NCBI RefSeq assembly: GCF_005222485.1
Contig: NZ_CP029078.1
Coordinates: 4,739,501 to 4,803,500 of the forward strand
Direction: 5' to 3'
DNA: 64,000 nucleotides
Origin: Streptomyces griseoviridis
Lineage (GTDB): Bacteria > Actinomycetota > Actinomycetes > Streptomycetales > Streptomycetaceae
Made by a program: the position numbers and the translations under genes. Of the stretch, positions 8,453 through 17,239 are shown in pieces (positions within the stretch are counted from its first letter, which is position 1; each line of letters opens with the position of its first letter). The notes below the pieces were generated by a model, which saw only the letters and a program-made list of their open reading frames with translations, did not search any database and was not told where the DNA came from.

Positions 8453-9535
8453 ATGGCGGAGCGGACACCGCGCGACGACACGGGCACCGACACCGACACC
8501 GACGCGGGCACAGGCACCGACGCCGCGACCGGAGCCGGGGCCGGTGACCGTGTCGGGGGCGGGCCCGACGGCGGCCCCGAGGCGCCGCGGTGGCGTCCGG
8601 CCGGTCCGCTCTCCTGGCGGCGCGGCCGGGTGCTCGCCGCGCTCGCGGTGCTGACGGCGGCCCTGCTGGCGTTCCACCGGCAGGTCCCGCAGACCCCCGG
8701 CAGGCTCGGCAGCCTGCTGGAGTCGTTCCTGCCCTGGCTCGGGGCGCCGGTGCTGCTCCTGCTCGCCCTGGCCCTGCTGCGCCGGGCGCCCCTGGCGCTG
8801 GCCGCCCTGGTCCTGCCGACGGCGGCCTGGGCGTACGTCTTCGGCGCCCTGCTGCTGCCTGGCTCCGCGCCCGGCGCGCGCGACCTGGTCGTGGCGCAGC
8901 ACAACGTCAGCGACGAGAACACCGACCCGCAGGCCACCGCCCGCGTGCTGGCCGCCGCCGACCCGGACCTGATCGCCCTGGAGGAACTGGTCCCGCCGGC
9001 GCTCGCGGCCTACGAGCAGACCCTCGCGCCCGACTATCCGTACCACGAGGTCCGCGGCACCGTCGGCCTCTGGTCGAAGCACCCGCTCTCCGGCACCCGG
9101 CAACCGGACATCAGGCCGAGGGGGTTCGGGGACGACTGGAGCCGCGCCCTGCGCACGGTCGTCCGCACGCCCCGCGGTGACGTCGCCGTGTACGTCGCGC
9201 ACCTGCCGTCGGTCAGGGTCTTTCCGCGCGGCCTCGCGTCGGCCGGCCGCGACGAGAGCGCCGTCCTGCTGGGGAGGGCGGTGGCCGCCGAGCCGGTGCG
9301 GCGGGTGATCCTGCTGGGCGACCTCAACGGCACCGTCGACGACCGCGGCCTGGCCCCGCTGACCTCGCGCCTGAACACCCCGGAACGCGGCTTCGCCCTC
9401 AGCTTCCCGAGGGCCTTCCCGCTGGTCCGCGTCGACCAGGTGATGGCCCGCGCGGCGAGAGTGCCCCGTATCGGCACCCTCCCGGGCACGAGTGGCGACC
9501 ATCTGCCGGTGCTGGCCAGGGTCAGCCTGGGCTGA
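8453..9535 (+). CDS. Membrane-anchored endonuclease/exonuclease/phosphatase-fold protein
   Basis: A 360-residue protein. A Thr/Asp-rich cytosolic head (1-40) is followed by three hydrophobic segments (about 60-145) and an EEP domain exposed to the outside (about 148-360). EEP motifs are AQHN, ALEEL (metal Glu), YVAHLPS, LLGDLNGTVDDRG and the final SGDHLPV (Asp-His). Family members hydrolyse phosphodiesters; extracellular ones may act on DNA or lipids, and the substrate is not evident. ATG 8453 follows GGAGGGAA. A strong bidirectional hairpin lies 27 bp downstream. Confidence 0.9.
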   Translation: MAERTPRDDTGTDTDTDAGTGTDAATGAGAGDRVGGGPDGGPEAPRWRPAGPLSWRRGRVLAALAVLTAALLAFHRQVPQTPGRLGSLLESFLPWLGAPVLLLLALALLRRAPLALAALVLPTAAWAYVFGALLLPGSAPGARDLVVAQHNVSDENTDPQATARVLAAADPDLIALEELVPPALAAYEQTLAPDYPYHEVRGTVGLWSKHPLSGTRQPDIRPRGFGDDWSRALRTVVRTPRGDVAVYVAHLPSVRVFPRGLASAGRDESAVLLGRAVAAEPVRRVILLGDLNGTVDDRGLAPLTSRLNTPERGFALSFPRAFPLVRVDQVMARAARVPRIGTLPGTSGDHLPVLARVSLG

Positions 9536-9562
9536 GCCAGGACTCGCCCGGCCGGGGCCGTG

Positions 9563-9599
9563 CCGCCGCCCGGGTCGGTGAGGCCGACCCGGGCGGCGG
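9563..9599. terminator. Bidirectional hairpin terminator
   Basis: A perfect 16-bp inverted repeat (CCGCCGCCCGGGTCGG at 9563-9578, complement at 9584-9599) with a 5-base loop. It fills the 73-bp gap between two convergent genes, so it can end transcription from both sides. Confidence 0.85.
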
Positions 9600-9608
9600 T
9601 GGTCCCGC

Positions 9609-9980
9609 TCAGCGCCGGCCCAGGCCGCCGCTGCCGAAGGAGCCGCTCGACCCGGGGAGCCAGCGTTTGCGCTTCTGGTCCTCGCCGGTCCTGCTGCCCG
9701 TGTGATGGATCTCGTGCGGGGTCAGCCGTTCCCGGCCCGTCGTGACGGGCATCTCGTCCGGCTCCCGCATCTCGCGGATCTCGTGGACCGCTCCGGTGTC
9801 GGGGAGGTGGGGCTGCTCGTCGGGGCGGGGACGCGGCGACTCCCGGTCCCGCACCCGCATGCCGAACTGCACGGCCCAGATCAGGGCTCCCACGATGATC
9901 AGGCCGCCGACCAACGCGGCGGTCACCTTGAGCCATCCGTTCGACCCGGCCGCCAGAAGTACATACGTCGCGGTACTCAT
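9609..9980 (-). CDS. DUF6479-type small membrane protein
   Basis: A 123-residue protein. One N-terminal membrane helix (about residues 13-36) is followed by a charged cytosolic tail with RDRESPRPRPDEQPHLP and REPDEMP, ending in a Gly/Ser-rich segment. This layout matches the DUF6479 family of Streptomyces, for which no function is known. ATG 9978-9980 begins right before the membrane helix; an ATG 18 bases upstream is possible. It is divergent from the luciferase-like gene. Confidence 0.75.
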   Translation of the reverse strand: MSTATYVLLAAGSNGWLKVTAALVGGLIIVGALIWAVQFGMRVRDRESPRPRPDEQPHLPDTGAVHEIREMREPDEMPVTTGRERLTPHEIHHTGSRTGEDQKRKRWLPGSSGSFGSGGLGRR

Positions 9981-10025
9981 GCACCTATTGTCCCGCAATA
10001 TGACGGAATGTATATTCGAGGGCCC

Positions 10026-10043
10026 GGTGAACCCGCGTTCACC
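10026..10043. promoter_or_regulatory. Palindrome upstream of the luciferase-like gene
   Basis: GGTGAACCCGCGTTCACC has 7-bp perfect arms around CCGC. It is 80 bp before the start of the luciferase-like gene and 46 bp before the divergent DUF6479 gene. A near copy lies at 10528-10545, before the next gene. Confidence 0.55.
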
Positions 10044-10122
10044 CGGCTCGCACCGGGTCTCCTCCGGGTTACGTATCGCTCAATCCCTGGTGGCCGGGCG
10101 GTGAGCGGCCCACCATGAGGGC

Positions 10123-10521
10123 ATGACACCGGCCGAGACCGCCCTTCAGCAGCTGGAGACATGGCCCGACCTCAGCCGCTGTCCCGCCGCGTGCGGAACG
10201 GGCCTCGCGCTGCGCTCGGACCGGGACGAGATCGTCCACTTCCACTCCGCCCGGGACGTCGACCTGCACCTCACCGGCCAGGCCATCGCCCGCCTGCACC
10301 ACGACATCGCCGGCTCGACGGCCCTGCGCATGGTCCCCGGCTCCCGCTGGGTCACCGTCCACCTCGACTGCGCCACCGACGTCGACCTGCTGCTCAGCCT
10401 GGTCAGCGTCGCCCTCAAGGCCCACCAGAGCGGGCCGGCGCCGCTCGGGCCCGTCGTCACGGCGATGTGCAACTTCCACCGGGTCACCGTGCTGCCGCGC
10501 GAGCACGGCGCCGACGTGTGA
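10123..10521 (+). CDS. Luciferase-like (DUF5519) small protein
   Basis: A 132-residue protein of the short luciferase/DUF5519 family. The core is GTGLALRSDRDEIVHFHSARDVDLHLT split around a HLT/RLH segment, then SRWVTVHLD and a helical C-terminus. Despite the family name it is far shorter than true luciferases and lacks an evident flavin-binding barrel; its reaction is unknown. ATG 10123 follows ATGAGGGC. It lies between the two matching GGTGAA-N6-TTCAC palindromes, one upstream and one downstream. Confidence 0.75.
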   Translation: MTPAETALQQLETWPDLSRCPAACGTGLALRSDRDEIVHFHSARDVDLHLTGQAIARLHHDIAGSTALRMVPGSRWVTVHLDCATDVDLLLSLVSVALKAHQSGPAPLGPVVTAMCNFHRVTVLPREHGADV

Positions 10522-10527
10522 GCGACC

Positions 10528-10545
10528 GGTGAAAACGCGTTCACA
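10528..10545. promoter_or_regulatory. Second copy of the GGTGAA-N6-TTCAC palindrome
   Basis: GGTGAAAACGCGTTCACA matches the 10026-10043 site at 15 of 18 positions and keeps the 6-base spacing. It is 140 bp before the large secreted-protein gene. Confidence 0.5.
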
Positions 10546-10684
10546 ACTGTCACAGCCATGACATAGGCTCCCGAACAGCAGCCGCGCCCCACGCGCCACC
10601 GTGAAAGAACGGTCGCGAGGGTGCCGCGCGGCGCTCTCAACCGCCCGGTTCCGTACCGGGTTTCCTCGTGGGGGTATCACACCT

Positions 10685-12637
10685 GTGCGTACGCGCAGCA
10701 TCTCGGCCGCGACAGCGCTCGCGGTCCTCTTCGGCTCGGCGGCGCTGAGCGTCACCGTGGCCGGCACCGCGACGGCGGCCACCACCGCGTCGGTCGCCAC
10801 ACCCGGCGGGCTCGTCGCCAACGGCACCCTGAGGCGGGTGTACGTCGGCGACCGGTCGAGCGGCGCGATCACCGCCGCCGACTACGCCGGCACCGTCATC
10901 GGGTCGGTGCGCGGCATCGGCGGGGTCAGCGACCTCGCCCTCTCCGCCGACGGCGGCACCCTCTGGGCCGCGGCCTCGACCAGCCACGAGATCGTCGCGA
11001 TCGACGCGGCCACCCTCGCCGTCACGGCCCGCTACCCCGTCGACACCGACACCGGACCGCGCCACCTCGCGGTCACCGCCGACCGGGTGTGGTTCACCTA
11101 CGGCGCCCAGTGGGACGGCGACCTCGGCTCCGTCGACCCGGCCGCGGACCCCGCCACCGGCACCGGCCAGGTGACGCTGGGCCGCCTCTCGCAGGTGCAC
11201 TCCACCATCTCGGGTCCCGGACTGCTCGACACCGACCCGGCGCGGCCCGGCGTGCTCGCCGTCGCCCAGACCGGCCTCTCCACCGACTCGATGGCCGTCC
11301 TCGACGTCACGGGCCCCGACCCGCGGCTCACCGCCTGGCACACCGGCGACTACAGCCTCAACTACGGCATCTCCGACATCGACCTGGTGCCCGGCGCCCA
11401 GGAAGTCCTGGTCGGCGGCTCGGCGCGGAACTCCTACGCGGACGGCGGCTTCAAGAAGGCCGGCGCCTACCCGGCGGGCCAGAGCGCCGACATCGGCCCC
11501 GGCGGCCTCGTCGCGCAGGTCGACGGCGGCACGATCGCGACCTACCGCGCCAACGCCGCCAAGCCGCTGCGCACCTGGAACAACGGCGTCGCCCACACCT
11601 CCGACCTGGCCTGGGCACCGGACGGCTCGCGGGTCTTCGCTCTGGTCGCGGGCGCGGGCGGCCGCTACACCCTGAAGGCGCTCACCGACCCGACGAAGAA
11701 CAACCCGACCCTCACGGTCAACGCCCCGACGTCGGCGCCCCGCGCCAAGAAGCTCACCGTCACCGGCAAGCTCACCGCCACGGTCGCGCTGCCGGCCGGC
11801 GCGAAGCTGACCGTCACCCGCACCGACCTGGACAGCCCGAACGGCAAGGCGCTGCCCGCGGTCACCGTGAAGTCCGACGGCACCTACTCCTTCTCCGACA
11901 CCCCGCCGGCCGGCGGCACCGTCACCTACACCGCGCGGTACGCGGGCGACAGCGCGCACACCGCGGTCAGCGCGAGCGACAAGGTCGCGGTCTCCCGGGC
12001 GAAGCCGACGCTGAGCCTGAACAACAACGGCAAGCTCTACGACTACAGCGCGGACGTGAAGTTCACCGCGCACCTCGGCACCACGTACAAGAACCGCACG
12101 GTCGAGATCTGGGCCAACCCCTTCGGCGCCGACAAGCCCAACAAACTCATCAAGAGCGCCAAGGTCAACTCCAGCGGCAACATCAGCGCGACCGTCGACA
12201 TGACCCGCGACACCGACGTCACCGCCGTCTTCAAGGGCGACGCCCGCTACGCGCCCAGGACCGTCAAGTCCACCGCGTACGCCAGGGTGAAGGTCTCCAC
12301 GGCCGTCTCCAGGCACTACAAGACGGCCAAGATCGGGTCGACGTCGTACTACTGGTTCCACAAGAAGACCGACCCGATGCTCACCACGAGCATGACCTAC
12401 TACCCGGGCCGCCAGCAGCGGTTCGACCTCCAGGTCTACTACCAGGGCCAGTGGTACGCGCTGGACTCCGAGTACTTCCCGGTCGGCAGCAACGGCAAGT
12501 CCGCCGTCAGCCTGGAGGCCCCGGGCGAGTCCGGCATCCGGGTCAGGATGCGCTCCGCCTACCTCAACGGCGGCTCGGGCGACACCGTCAACTCGACGAC
12601 GTACGGCTCCTGGAAGTACCTGTACTTCTCCAACTGA
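10685..12637 (+). CDS. Secreted beta-propeller plus Ig-like repeat protein
   Basis: A 650-residue secreted protein. The signal peptide covers about residues 1-32 (VRTRSISAATALA to TATAA). Residues 40 to about 340 form a YncE/lactonase-like seven-bladed propeller, with blade motifs such as ISDLDL-type turns, LALSADGGTLWAA and LAWAPDGSRVFAL. Two Ig-like/bacterial surface domains follow at about 345-440 and 445-540 (TYTARYAGDSAH and TAVFKGDARYAPR). A C-terminal domain with many Tyr and Trp residues (HKKTDPMLTTSMTYYPG) ends at 650. It is likely an extracellular binding or scaffold protein. GTG 10685 was chosen because it starts the signal peptide; a longer frame from 10601 lacks support. Confidence 0.88.
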   Translation: MRTRSISAATALAVLFGSAALSVTVAGTATAATTASVATPGGLVANGTLRRVYVGDRSSGAITAADYAGTVIGSVRGIGGVSDLALSADGGTLWAAASTSHEIVAIDAATLAVTARYPVDTDTGPRHLAVTADRVWFTYGAQWDGDLGSVDPAADPATGTGQVTLGRLSQVHSTISGPGLLDTDPARPGVLAVAQTGLSTDSMAVLDVTGPDPRLTAWHTGDYSLNYGISDIDLVPGAQEVLVGGSARNSYADGGFKKAGAYPAGQSADIGPGGLVAQVDGGTIATYRANAAKPLRTWNNGVAHTSDLAWAPDGSRVFALVAGAGGRYTLKALTDPTKNNPTLTVNAPTSAPRAKKLTVTGKLTATVALPAGAKLTVTRTDLDSPNGKALPAVTVKSDGTYSFSDTPPAGGTVTYTARYAGDSAHTAVSASDKVAVSRAKPTLSLNNNGKLYDYSADVKFTAHLGTTYKNRTVEIWANPFGADKPNKLIKSAKVNSSGNISATVDMTRDTDVTAVFKGDARYAPRTVKSTAYARVKVSTAVSRHYKTAKIGSTSYYWFHKKTDPMLTTSMTYYPGRQQRFDLQVYYQGQWYALDSEYFPVGSNGKSAVSLEAPGESGIRVRMRSAYLNGGSGDTVNSTTYGSWKYLYFSN

Positions 12638-12765
12638 CCCGTCAGCGCGGCGTCAGCGTCGGGGCCCCCGCCGTCAGCGTCGCGTCATGAACCGAGGGCA
12701 AGTACCCGCCTCCGGGCATAGCGTCCTGCGTGACCCACGAACCGACGCTTCCCGGAGGCACCTCC

Positions 12766-13143
12766 ATGACCGCGACCCCGCACGACGAGGACCCCGACCC
12801 CGCTGAACAGGACCCGGCTCCGGCCGGACTCCTGTACGTGCCGGTCAGGCCGGGCCCCGCGGGCCTGGCGGCGCGGATGTTCCGCACCCCGCTCGGCCCG
12901 CGGACCGCCGTCGCCTTCACCTCCGCGCACCGGCTGACCGCGACGCTCGGCACGGGACAGCCCTGGATCAGGCTCGCGGAACCGGCCCTGCGGAGGCTCA
13001 CCGCACCGCTCGGCGTGGCCCGCCTCACCGTCGACCCCACCCTCTGCGCACCCGCTCCCGCCCCGACACCGCCGTCCCCTCCGCGGGCGGCGCCGCTCAA
13101 GGACCCGGCCGCCGTGACCGCGACCGCCGCCCCGGTCGGCTGA
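12766..13143 (+). CDS. SAV_915 family protein
   Basis: A 125-residue protein with the SAV_915 core (YVPVRPGPAGLAARMFRTPLG, then VAFTSAHRLTATLG and QPWIRLAEPALR) and a Pro/Ala-rich tail. The family resembles the SseB N-terminal fold and is common in Streptomyces; its role is unknown. ATG 12766 is preceded by GGAGG, and it begins 22 bp before lysA, so the two may be co-transcribed. An upstream GTG at 12730 is rejected because the ribosome site serves the later ATG. Confidence 0.82.
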   Translation: MTATPHDEDPDPAEQDPAPAGLLYVPVRPGPAGLAARMFRTPLGPRTAVAFTSAHRLTATLGTGQPWIRLAEPALRRLTAPLGVARLTVDPTLCAPAPAPTPPSPPRAAPLKDPAAVTATAAPVG

Positions 13144-13164
13144 GCACGGAACGGGAGACCAGCG

Positions 13165-14505
13165 ATGACCACCCTGCCCAGGCCCGCGCACCCCGCCCCC
13201 GCCGCACCCCCCGACCTGACGGTCTGGCCCGCCTCCACCGAGGAACCCCGGCCGGGCTCCCTCACCGTCGCCGGAGTGCCGCTCCAGGAGATCGCCGAAC
13301 GCTTCGGCACCCCCGCCTACGTCCTCGACGAGGACGAGGTCAGGACCCGCTGCCGCACCTACCTGAGCGCCTTCCCCGACACCGAGGTCCTCTACGCGGC
13401 CAAGGCGTTCCTGTGCCGCGCGATGATCCGCTGGATCGACGAGGAGGGCCTCGGCCTCGACGTCTGCTCGGCGGGCGAACTGGAACTCGCCGTCACCGGC
13501 GGCTTCCCGCCGCACCGGATCGTCCTGCACGGCAACGCCAAGTCGCCCCAGGACCTGGCCCTCGCCCTGCGGCTCGGCGTCGGCCGGATCGTCATCGACA
13601 GCCCCTCGGAGATCGCCAGGCTCGCCGCGGCCGTCGGACCCGCGGGACGGCAGCGGGTGATGGTCCGCGTGGTGCCGGGCGTCAGCGCGGGCGGCCACGA
13701 CAAGATCCGCACCGGCACCGAGGACCAGAAGTTCGGCCTGTCGATCAGGGACGGCCACGCGCAGCACGCGATCACCCGCGTCCTCGGCCAGAAGCAGCTC
13801 GAACTGACCGGCCTGCACTGCCATGTGGGCTCCCAGATCACGGACGTCAGGCCGTACCTCGCGGCGGTCCGCCGGATGGTCGGCCTGATGGCGGCCGTGC
13901 ACCGGCGGCACGGGGTCGTGCTGCCCGAACTCGACCTGGGCGGCGGCCACGGCATCGCCTACCGCCCCGGCGAACAGGCCCTGGACATCACGGAGTTGTC
14001 CCGCGCGGTGCGCGCCGAACTCGCCTCGGCGTGCGCGACGGCGGGCCTGCCGGTACCGCGCCTGATCATCGAACCGGGACGCGCGCTGGTCGGCCCCGCG
14101 GGCGTCGCGCTCTACCACGTGCTGGCCGTGAAGCACACCGGCGACCGCGTCTTCGTGGCCGTCGACGGCGGCATGAGCGACAACCCGCGCCCGGCCCTGT
14201 ACGGCGTCCGCTACGCGCCCCGCCTGATCGGCCGGGCCACCGAGGCGCCCGCGGCCAGGATGACCGTGGTGGGCCGGCACTGCGAGGCGGGCGACATCCT
14301 CTCCCCCGACGCCACTCTCCCCTCGGACCTGCGGCCGGGCGACCTCCTCGCGGTGCCGGTGGCGGGCGCCTACCACCTGTCGATGGCGTCGGCGTACAAC
14401 CTGGTGGGCCGGCCCCCGGTGGTGGCGGTGCGCGAGGGCAGGGCCCGCCTGCTGGTCAGACGGGAGTCCCTGGCGGACCTCACCGCGCGGGACGTGGGAG
14501 TGTGA
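13165..14505 (+). CDS. lysA: Diaminopimelate decarboxylase
   Basis: A 446-residue PLP enzyme of fold type III that converts meso-diaminopimelate to lysine plus CO2, the last step of lysine synthesis. The PLP lysine is in LYAAKAF (about residue 76); HVGSQ (about 222), DLGGGHGIAY (about 260), EPGR (about 312) and HCEAGDIL with the active-site Cys (about 373) are all present. An N-terminal extension of about 35 residues precedes the fold. The motif pattern (AVDGGMSDNPRPALYG) is that of LysA rather than of an ornithine or carboxynorspermidine decarboxylase. Streptomyces often carry a second lysA near thrC/hom, so this may be an additional copy. Confidence 0.93.
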   Translation: MTTLPRPAHPAPAAPPDLTVWPASTEEPRPGSLTVAGVPLQEIAERFGTPAYVLDEDEVRTRCRTYLSAFPDTEVLYAAKAFLCRAMIRWIDEEGLGLDVCSAGELELAVTGGFPPHRIVLHGNAKSPQDLALALRLGVGRIVIDSPSEIARLAAAVGPAGRQRVMVRVVPGVSAGGHDKIRTGTEDQKFGLSIRDGHAQHAITRVLGQKQLELTGLHCHVGSQITDVRPYLAAVRRMVGLMAAVHRRHGVVLPELDLGGGHGIAYRPGEQALDITELSRAVRAELASACATAGLPVPRLIIEPGRALVGPAGVALYHVLAVKHTGDRVFVAVDGGMSDNPRPALYGVRYAPRLIGRATEAPAARMTVVGRHCEAGDILSPDATLPSDLRPGDLLAVPVAGAYHLSMASAYNLVGRPPVVAVREGRARLLVRRESLADLTARDVGV

Positions 14506-14600
14506 CGGACCCGCGGGTGTGAGCGCGGGGTGCGGCGAGGAGATGACGCCGCAGTCCGAGCGAGCGTGAGGTGACGCGGGCGTCCGCCGGGACGGCCGCG

Positions 14601-15134
14601 TCATCCGGCGCGGCGCCCGCCGTCGCGCGGGGCCGTGCCCACCAGCTCCGACGCCCGCTCCACCCCTCTGACCGCCTCCCCGTCCATCTCCTCGGACAGG
14701 CGTTCGATTATCTGTTCGCCCTCGACCAAGGTGCCCGCGCGCACCGACCGGTGCACCCCGGTCTCCAGCGCGTGCCAGAGGAACGGGGACGCCGTCAGGG
14801 CGCGCGGGTCCACCTGGACGTGGCGGCCGTCCACGTCGTGGAGCGTCAGCTGGGCCGAGACGCCGTCCTGCTGCCGTACCGACACCAGCGCGTCCGTGCG
14901 GACCGCGCGGACGCGGAGCCCGCAGCGCACCGTGAGCCGCCCCGGCGCCACCCTGATCCCTGGCGGCACCAGGACGGCCAGGAACACCGCCGCCAGGGCC
15001 GTCCACAGCAGGGCCCGCGGGACGGTCAGCGTGCCCGCGGCCCAGTCGGTCAGCAGGATCAGCGCCAGGAACAGCAGGGCGCAGCCCGCCCCGAACCCCG
15101 CCTGGCTCCGCCGACGGCGGTCACGGCATCGCAC
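14601..15134 (-). CDS. Membrane protein with PH-like C-terminal domain
   Basis: A protein of about 177 residues. Two hydrophobic segments (about 12-30 and 40-58) are followed by a beta-rich domain (VPPGIRVAPGRLTVRCGLRVR) resembling the bacterial PH-like domain of small actinobacterial membrane proteins. An acidic helical tail ends the protein. No function is known. The start is uncertain: GTG 15132-15134 has a weak GAAGG just upstream, and the frame stays open to 15242. It is divergent from the kdp operon. Confidence 0.65.
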   Translation of the reverse strand: MRCRDRRRRSQAGFGAGCALLFLALILLTDWAAGTLTVPRALLWTALAAVFLAVLVPPGIRVAPGRLTVRCGLRVRAVRTDALVSVRQQDGVSAQLTLHDVDGRHVQVDPRALTASPFLWHALETGVHRSVRAGTLVEGEQIIERLSEEMDGEAVRGVERASELVGTAPRDGGRRAG

Positions 15135-15264
15135 ACCTTCGACGGTAGCCGCCCAGGCCCGTCCCGGCAGGGGCGCTGACGGGACCCTGACGCCCGGGGC
15201 GCGGTCGCTCGTTCGGCCGCACCGGGGGCCGTCGATCCGCACCGACCGGAATCGGCCCCCACCC

Positions 15265-15314
15265 CCGTAAGAGTCCCGTCAAGGCGGTGGCACGCGCCGT
15301 AAGAGAGGCGTCAA
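15265..15314 (+). promoter_or_regulatory. Direct repeats in the kdp promoter region
   Basis: CCGTAAGAG-NNN-CGTCAA occurs at 15265-15282 and again at 15297-15314, 32 bp apart (about three helix turns), on the same strand. OmpR-class regulators such as KdpE bind direct repeats, so this is a candidate KdpE operator about 85-130 bp before the first small gene. This is an inference from spacing only. Confidence 0.45.
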
Positions 15315-15397
15315 CGGAGGGCGGGAGTGTTCGAACCCGGGTTTTCCTCGAACCGTCCGAGCCGTTCCCGTTCCCGAACCTCACCCAGGAGTCAGCG

Positions 15398-15481
15398 ATG
15401 GCCGATCTGGCCTTCGTCCTCGTCACCCTCGCGGTCTTCGCGCTGGTGGCCCTCGTCGCCAAGGGGGTGACCAAGCTGTGA
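15398..15481 (+). CDS. 27-residue membrane peptide before kdpF
   Basis: MADLAFVLVTLAVFALVALV and a short Lys-containing end: one membrane helix and nothing else. ATG 15398 follows AGGAGTC at 7 bases. The stop overlaps the kdpF GTG (GTGA at 15478-15481), so translation is coupled. A KdpF-sized hydrophobic peptide just before kdpF itself suggests a second small subunit or stabiliser of the KdpABC pump. Confidence 0.7.
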   Translation: MADLAFVLVTLAVFALVALVAKGVTKL

Positions 15482-15567
15482 CCGTCGAGAACATCGTCGG
15501 CCTGGTCGTGGCCGTCTCCCTGTTGGGTTACCTCGTCCTCGCCCTGATCTTCCCGGAGAGGTTCTGA
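15478..15567 (+). CDS. kdpF: KdpF, small subunit of the K+-transporting ATPase
   Basis: A 29-residue single-helix peptide ([20 protein letters not shown], then ALIFPERF). KdpF stabilises the KdpABC complex in the membrane; the FPERF ending is typical. The start GTG overlaps the previous stop, and the gene ends 7 bp before kdpA. Confidence 0.9.
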   Translation: MTVENIVGLVVAVSLLGYLVLALIFPERF

Positions 15568-15574
15568 ACCGGAC

Positions 15575-17239
15575 ATGGGTCCCGTCCTCGCCGGAGTGCT
15601 CCAGCTGCTCGCTCTGACAGCGGCCCTCGCACTCGTCTACGTCCCCCTCGGCACCTACATGGCCAGGGTGTACACCTCCGACCGGCACTGGCGTGTCGAG
15701 AAGTGGATCTACAAGGGCATCGGTGCCGACCCCGACACCCAGATGCGCTGGCCCGCCTATCTGCGCGGGGTCCTCGGCTTCTCGCTCGTCGGCGTCCTCT
15801 TCCTCTACCTGCTCCAGCGGCTCCAGGGCGTGCTGCCCGGGTCGCTCGGGTTCTCCTCGATCGAGCCCGCGCAGGCGTTCAACACCGCCGCCTCCTTCGT
15901 GACGAACACCAACTGGCAGTCGTACGCGGGCGAGCAGGCCATGGGCCCGCTCGTGCAGACCGGCGGCCTCGCCGTGCAGAACTTCGTCTCCGCGGCCGTC
16001 GGCATGGCCGTCGCGGTGGCGCTGGTGCGCGGCTTCGCCCGCTCCCGCACCGGTGACCTCGGCAACTTCTGGGCCGACCTGGTGCGCGGCACCGTCCGGG
16101 TGCTGCTGCCGCTGGCGTTCGTCGCCGCGATCGTGCTGGTCGCCTGCGGGGTCCTGCAGAACTTCTCCGGCATCCACGAGGTCGGCCAGTTCCTCGGCGG
16201 CGGCCAGCAGTGGAACGGCGGCGCGGTCGCCTCCCAGGAGGCCATCAAGGAGCTGGGCACCAACGGCGGCGGCTACTTCAACGCCAACTCCGCCCACCCC
16301 TTCGAGAACCCGACGCCGTTCTCCAACCTGTTCGAGATCTTCCTGATCCTGGTCATCCCGTTCTCGCTGACCCGCACCTTCGGCGTGCTGGTCGGCTCGG
16401 TCCGCCAGGGCTGGGCGATCCTCGCCACGATGGCCACCATCTGGGTCGGCTTCGTCGCCCTGATGATGTGGACCGAGTTCGCCCACCACGAGGGCGCCCT
16501 GCGGATCGCGGGCGGCGCCCTCGAAGGCAAGGAACTGCGCTTCGGCGTCGGCGCCTCGTCGATCTTCGCGGTCTCCACGACCCTGACCTCGACCGGCGCC
16601 GTCGACTCCTTCCACTCCTCCTACACCGGCTTCGGCGGCGGCCTCACCATGCTGTCGATGATGCTCGGCGAGATCGCGCCTGGCGGCACCGGCTCCGGCC
16701 TCTACGGCATGCTGATGCTCGCGGTCATCGCGGTCTTCATCGCCGGTCTGATGGTCGGCCGCACCCCGGAGTACCTGGGCAAGAAGATCGGCTCCCGCGA
16801 GATCAAACTGGCCGCCGTCTACATCCTGATCACCCCCGCCCTCGTGCTGGTCTTCGCGGCCCTCTCGATGGCCCTGCCGACCCCGCCGCACTCGATCCTC
16901 AACCCGGGCGCGCACGGCTTCTCCGAGGTCCTGTACGCGTTCACGTCCGCGTCCAACAACAACGGCTCGGCCTTCGCGGGCCTCAACGCGAACACCGACT
17001 GGTACAACACGACGACCGCGCTCGCGATGCTCCTCGGCCGGTTCCTGCCGATGGTGTTCGTCCTCGCCCTGGCCGGCTCGCTCGCCCGGCAGCAGCCGGT
17101 CCCGGTCACCGCGGGCACCCTGCGCACCGACAAGCCCCTCTTCGCCGGACTGCTGCTCGGCGCCATCCTGATCATCGTCGGTCTGACGTACTTCCCGGCC
17201 CTGGCGCTCGGACCGCTGGCCGAGGGGCTGGCGTCATGA
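15575..17239 (+). CDS. kdpA: K+-transporting ATPase subunit A
   Basis: A 554-residue polytopic protein, the usual KdpA length, forming the K+ channel-like subunit of the high-affinity P-type pump. Selectivity-filter-type segments are seen as [11 protein letters not shown] (about 110), [19 protein letters not shown] (about 230), [10 protein letters not shown] (about 345) and [12 protein letters not shown] (about 465), corresponding to the four P-loops. The stop overlaps the kdpB ATG (ATGA), indicating tight co-translation. Confidence 0.97.
   Translation: MGPVLAGVLQLLALTAALALVYVPLGTYMARVYTSDRHWRVEKWIYKGIGADPDTQMRWPAYLRGVLGFSLVGVLFLYLLQRLQGVLPGSLGFSSIEPAQAFNTAASFVTNTNWQSYAGEQAMGPLVQTGGLAVQNFVSAAVGMAVAVALVRGFARSRTGDLGNFWADLVRGTVRVLLPLAFVAAIVLVACGVLQNFSGIHEVGQFLGGGQQWNGGAVASQEAIKELGTNGGGYFNANSAHPFENPTPFSNLFEIFLILVIPFSLTRTFGVLVGSVRQGWAILATMATIWVGFVALMMWTEFAHHEGALRIAGGALEGKELRFGVGASSIFAVSTTLTSTGAVDSFHSSYTGFGGGLTMLSMMLGEIAPGGTGSGLYGMLMLAVIAVFIAGLMVGRTPEYLGKKIGSREIKLAAVYILITPALVLVFAALSMALPTPPHSILNPGAHGFSEVLYAFTSASNNNGSAFAGLNANTDWYNTTTALAMLLGRFLPMVFVLALAGSLARQQPVPVTAGTLRTDKPLFAGLLLGAILIIVGLTYFPALALGPLAEGLAS

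Noticed and set aside
10621..12690. 689-codon + frame over the secreted propeller gene
   Set aside because: It is Arg-rich low-complexity in a shifted frame; the real frame has a signal peptide and domain motifs.
12685..15006. 773-codon - frame opposite lysA and SAV_915
   Set aside because: The Gly/Arg-rich product is typical of shadow frames, while lysA on the + strand has all PLP motifs.
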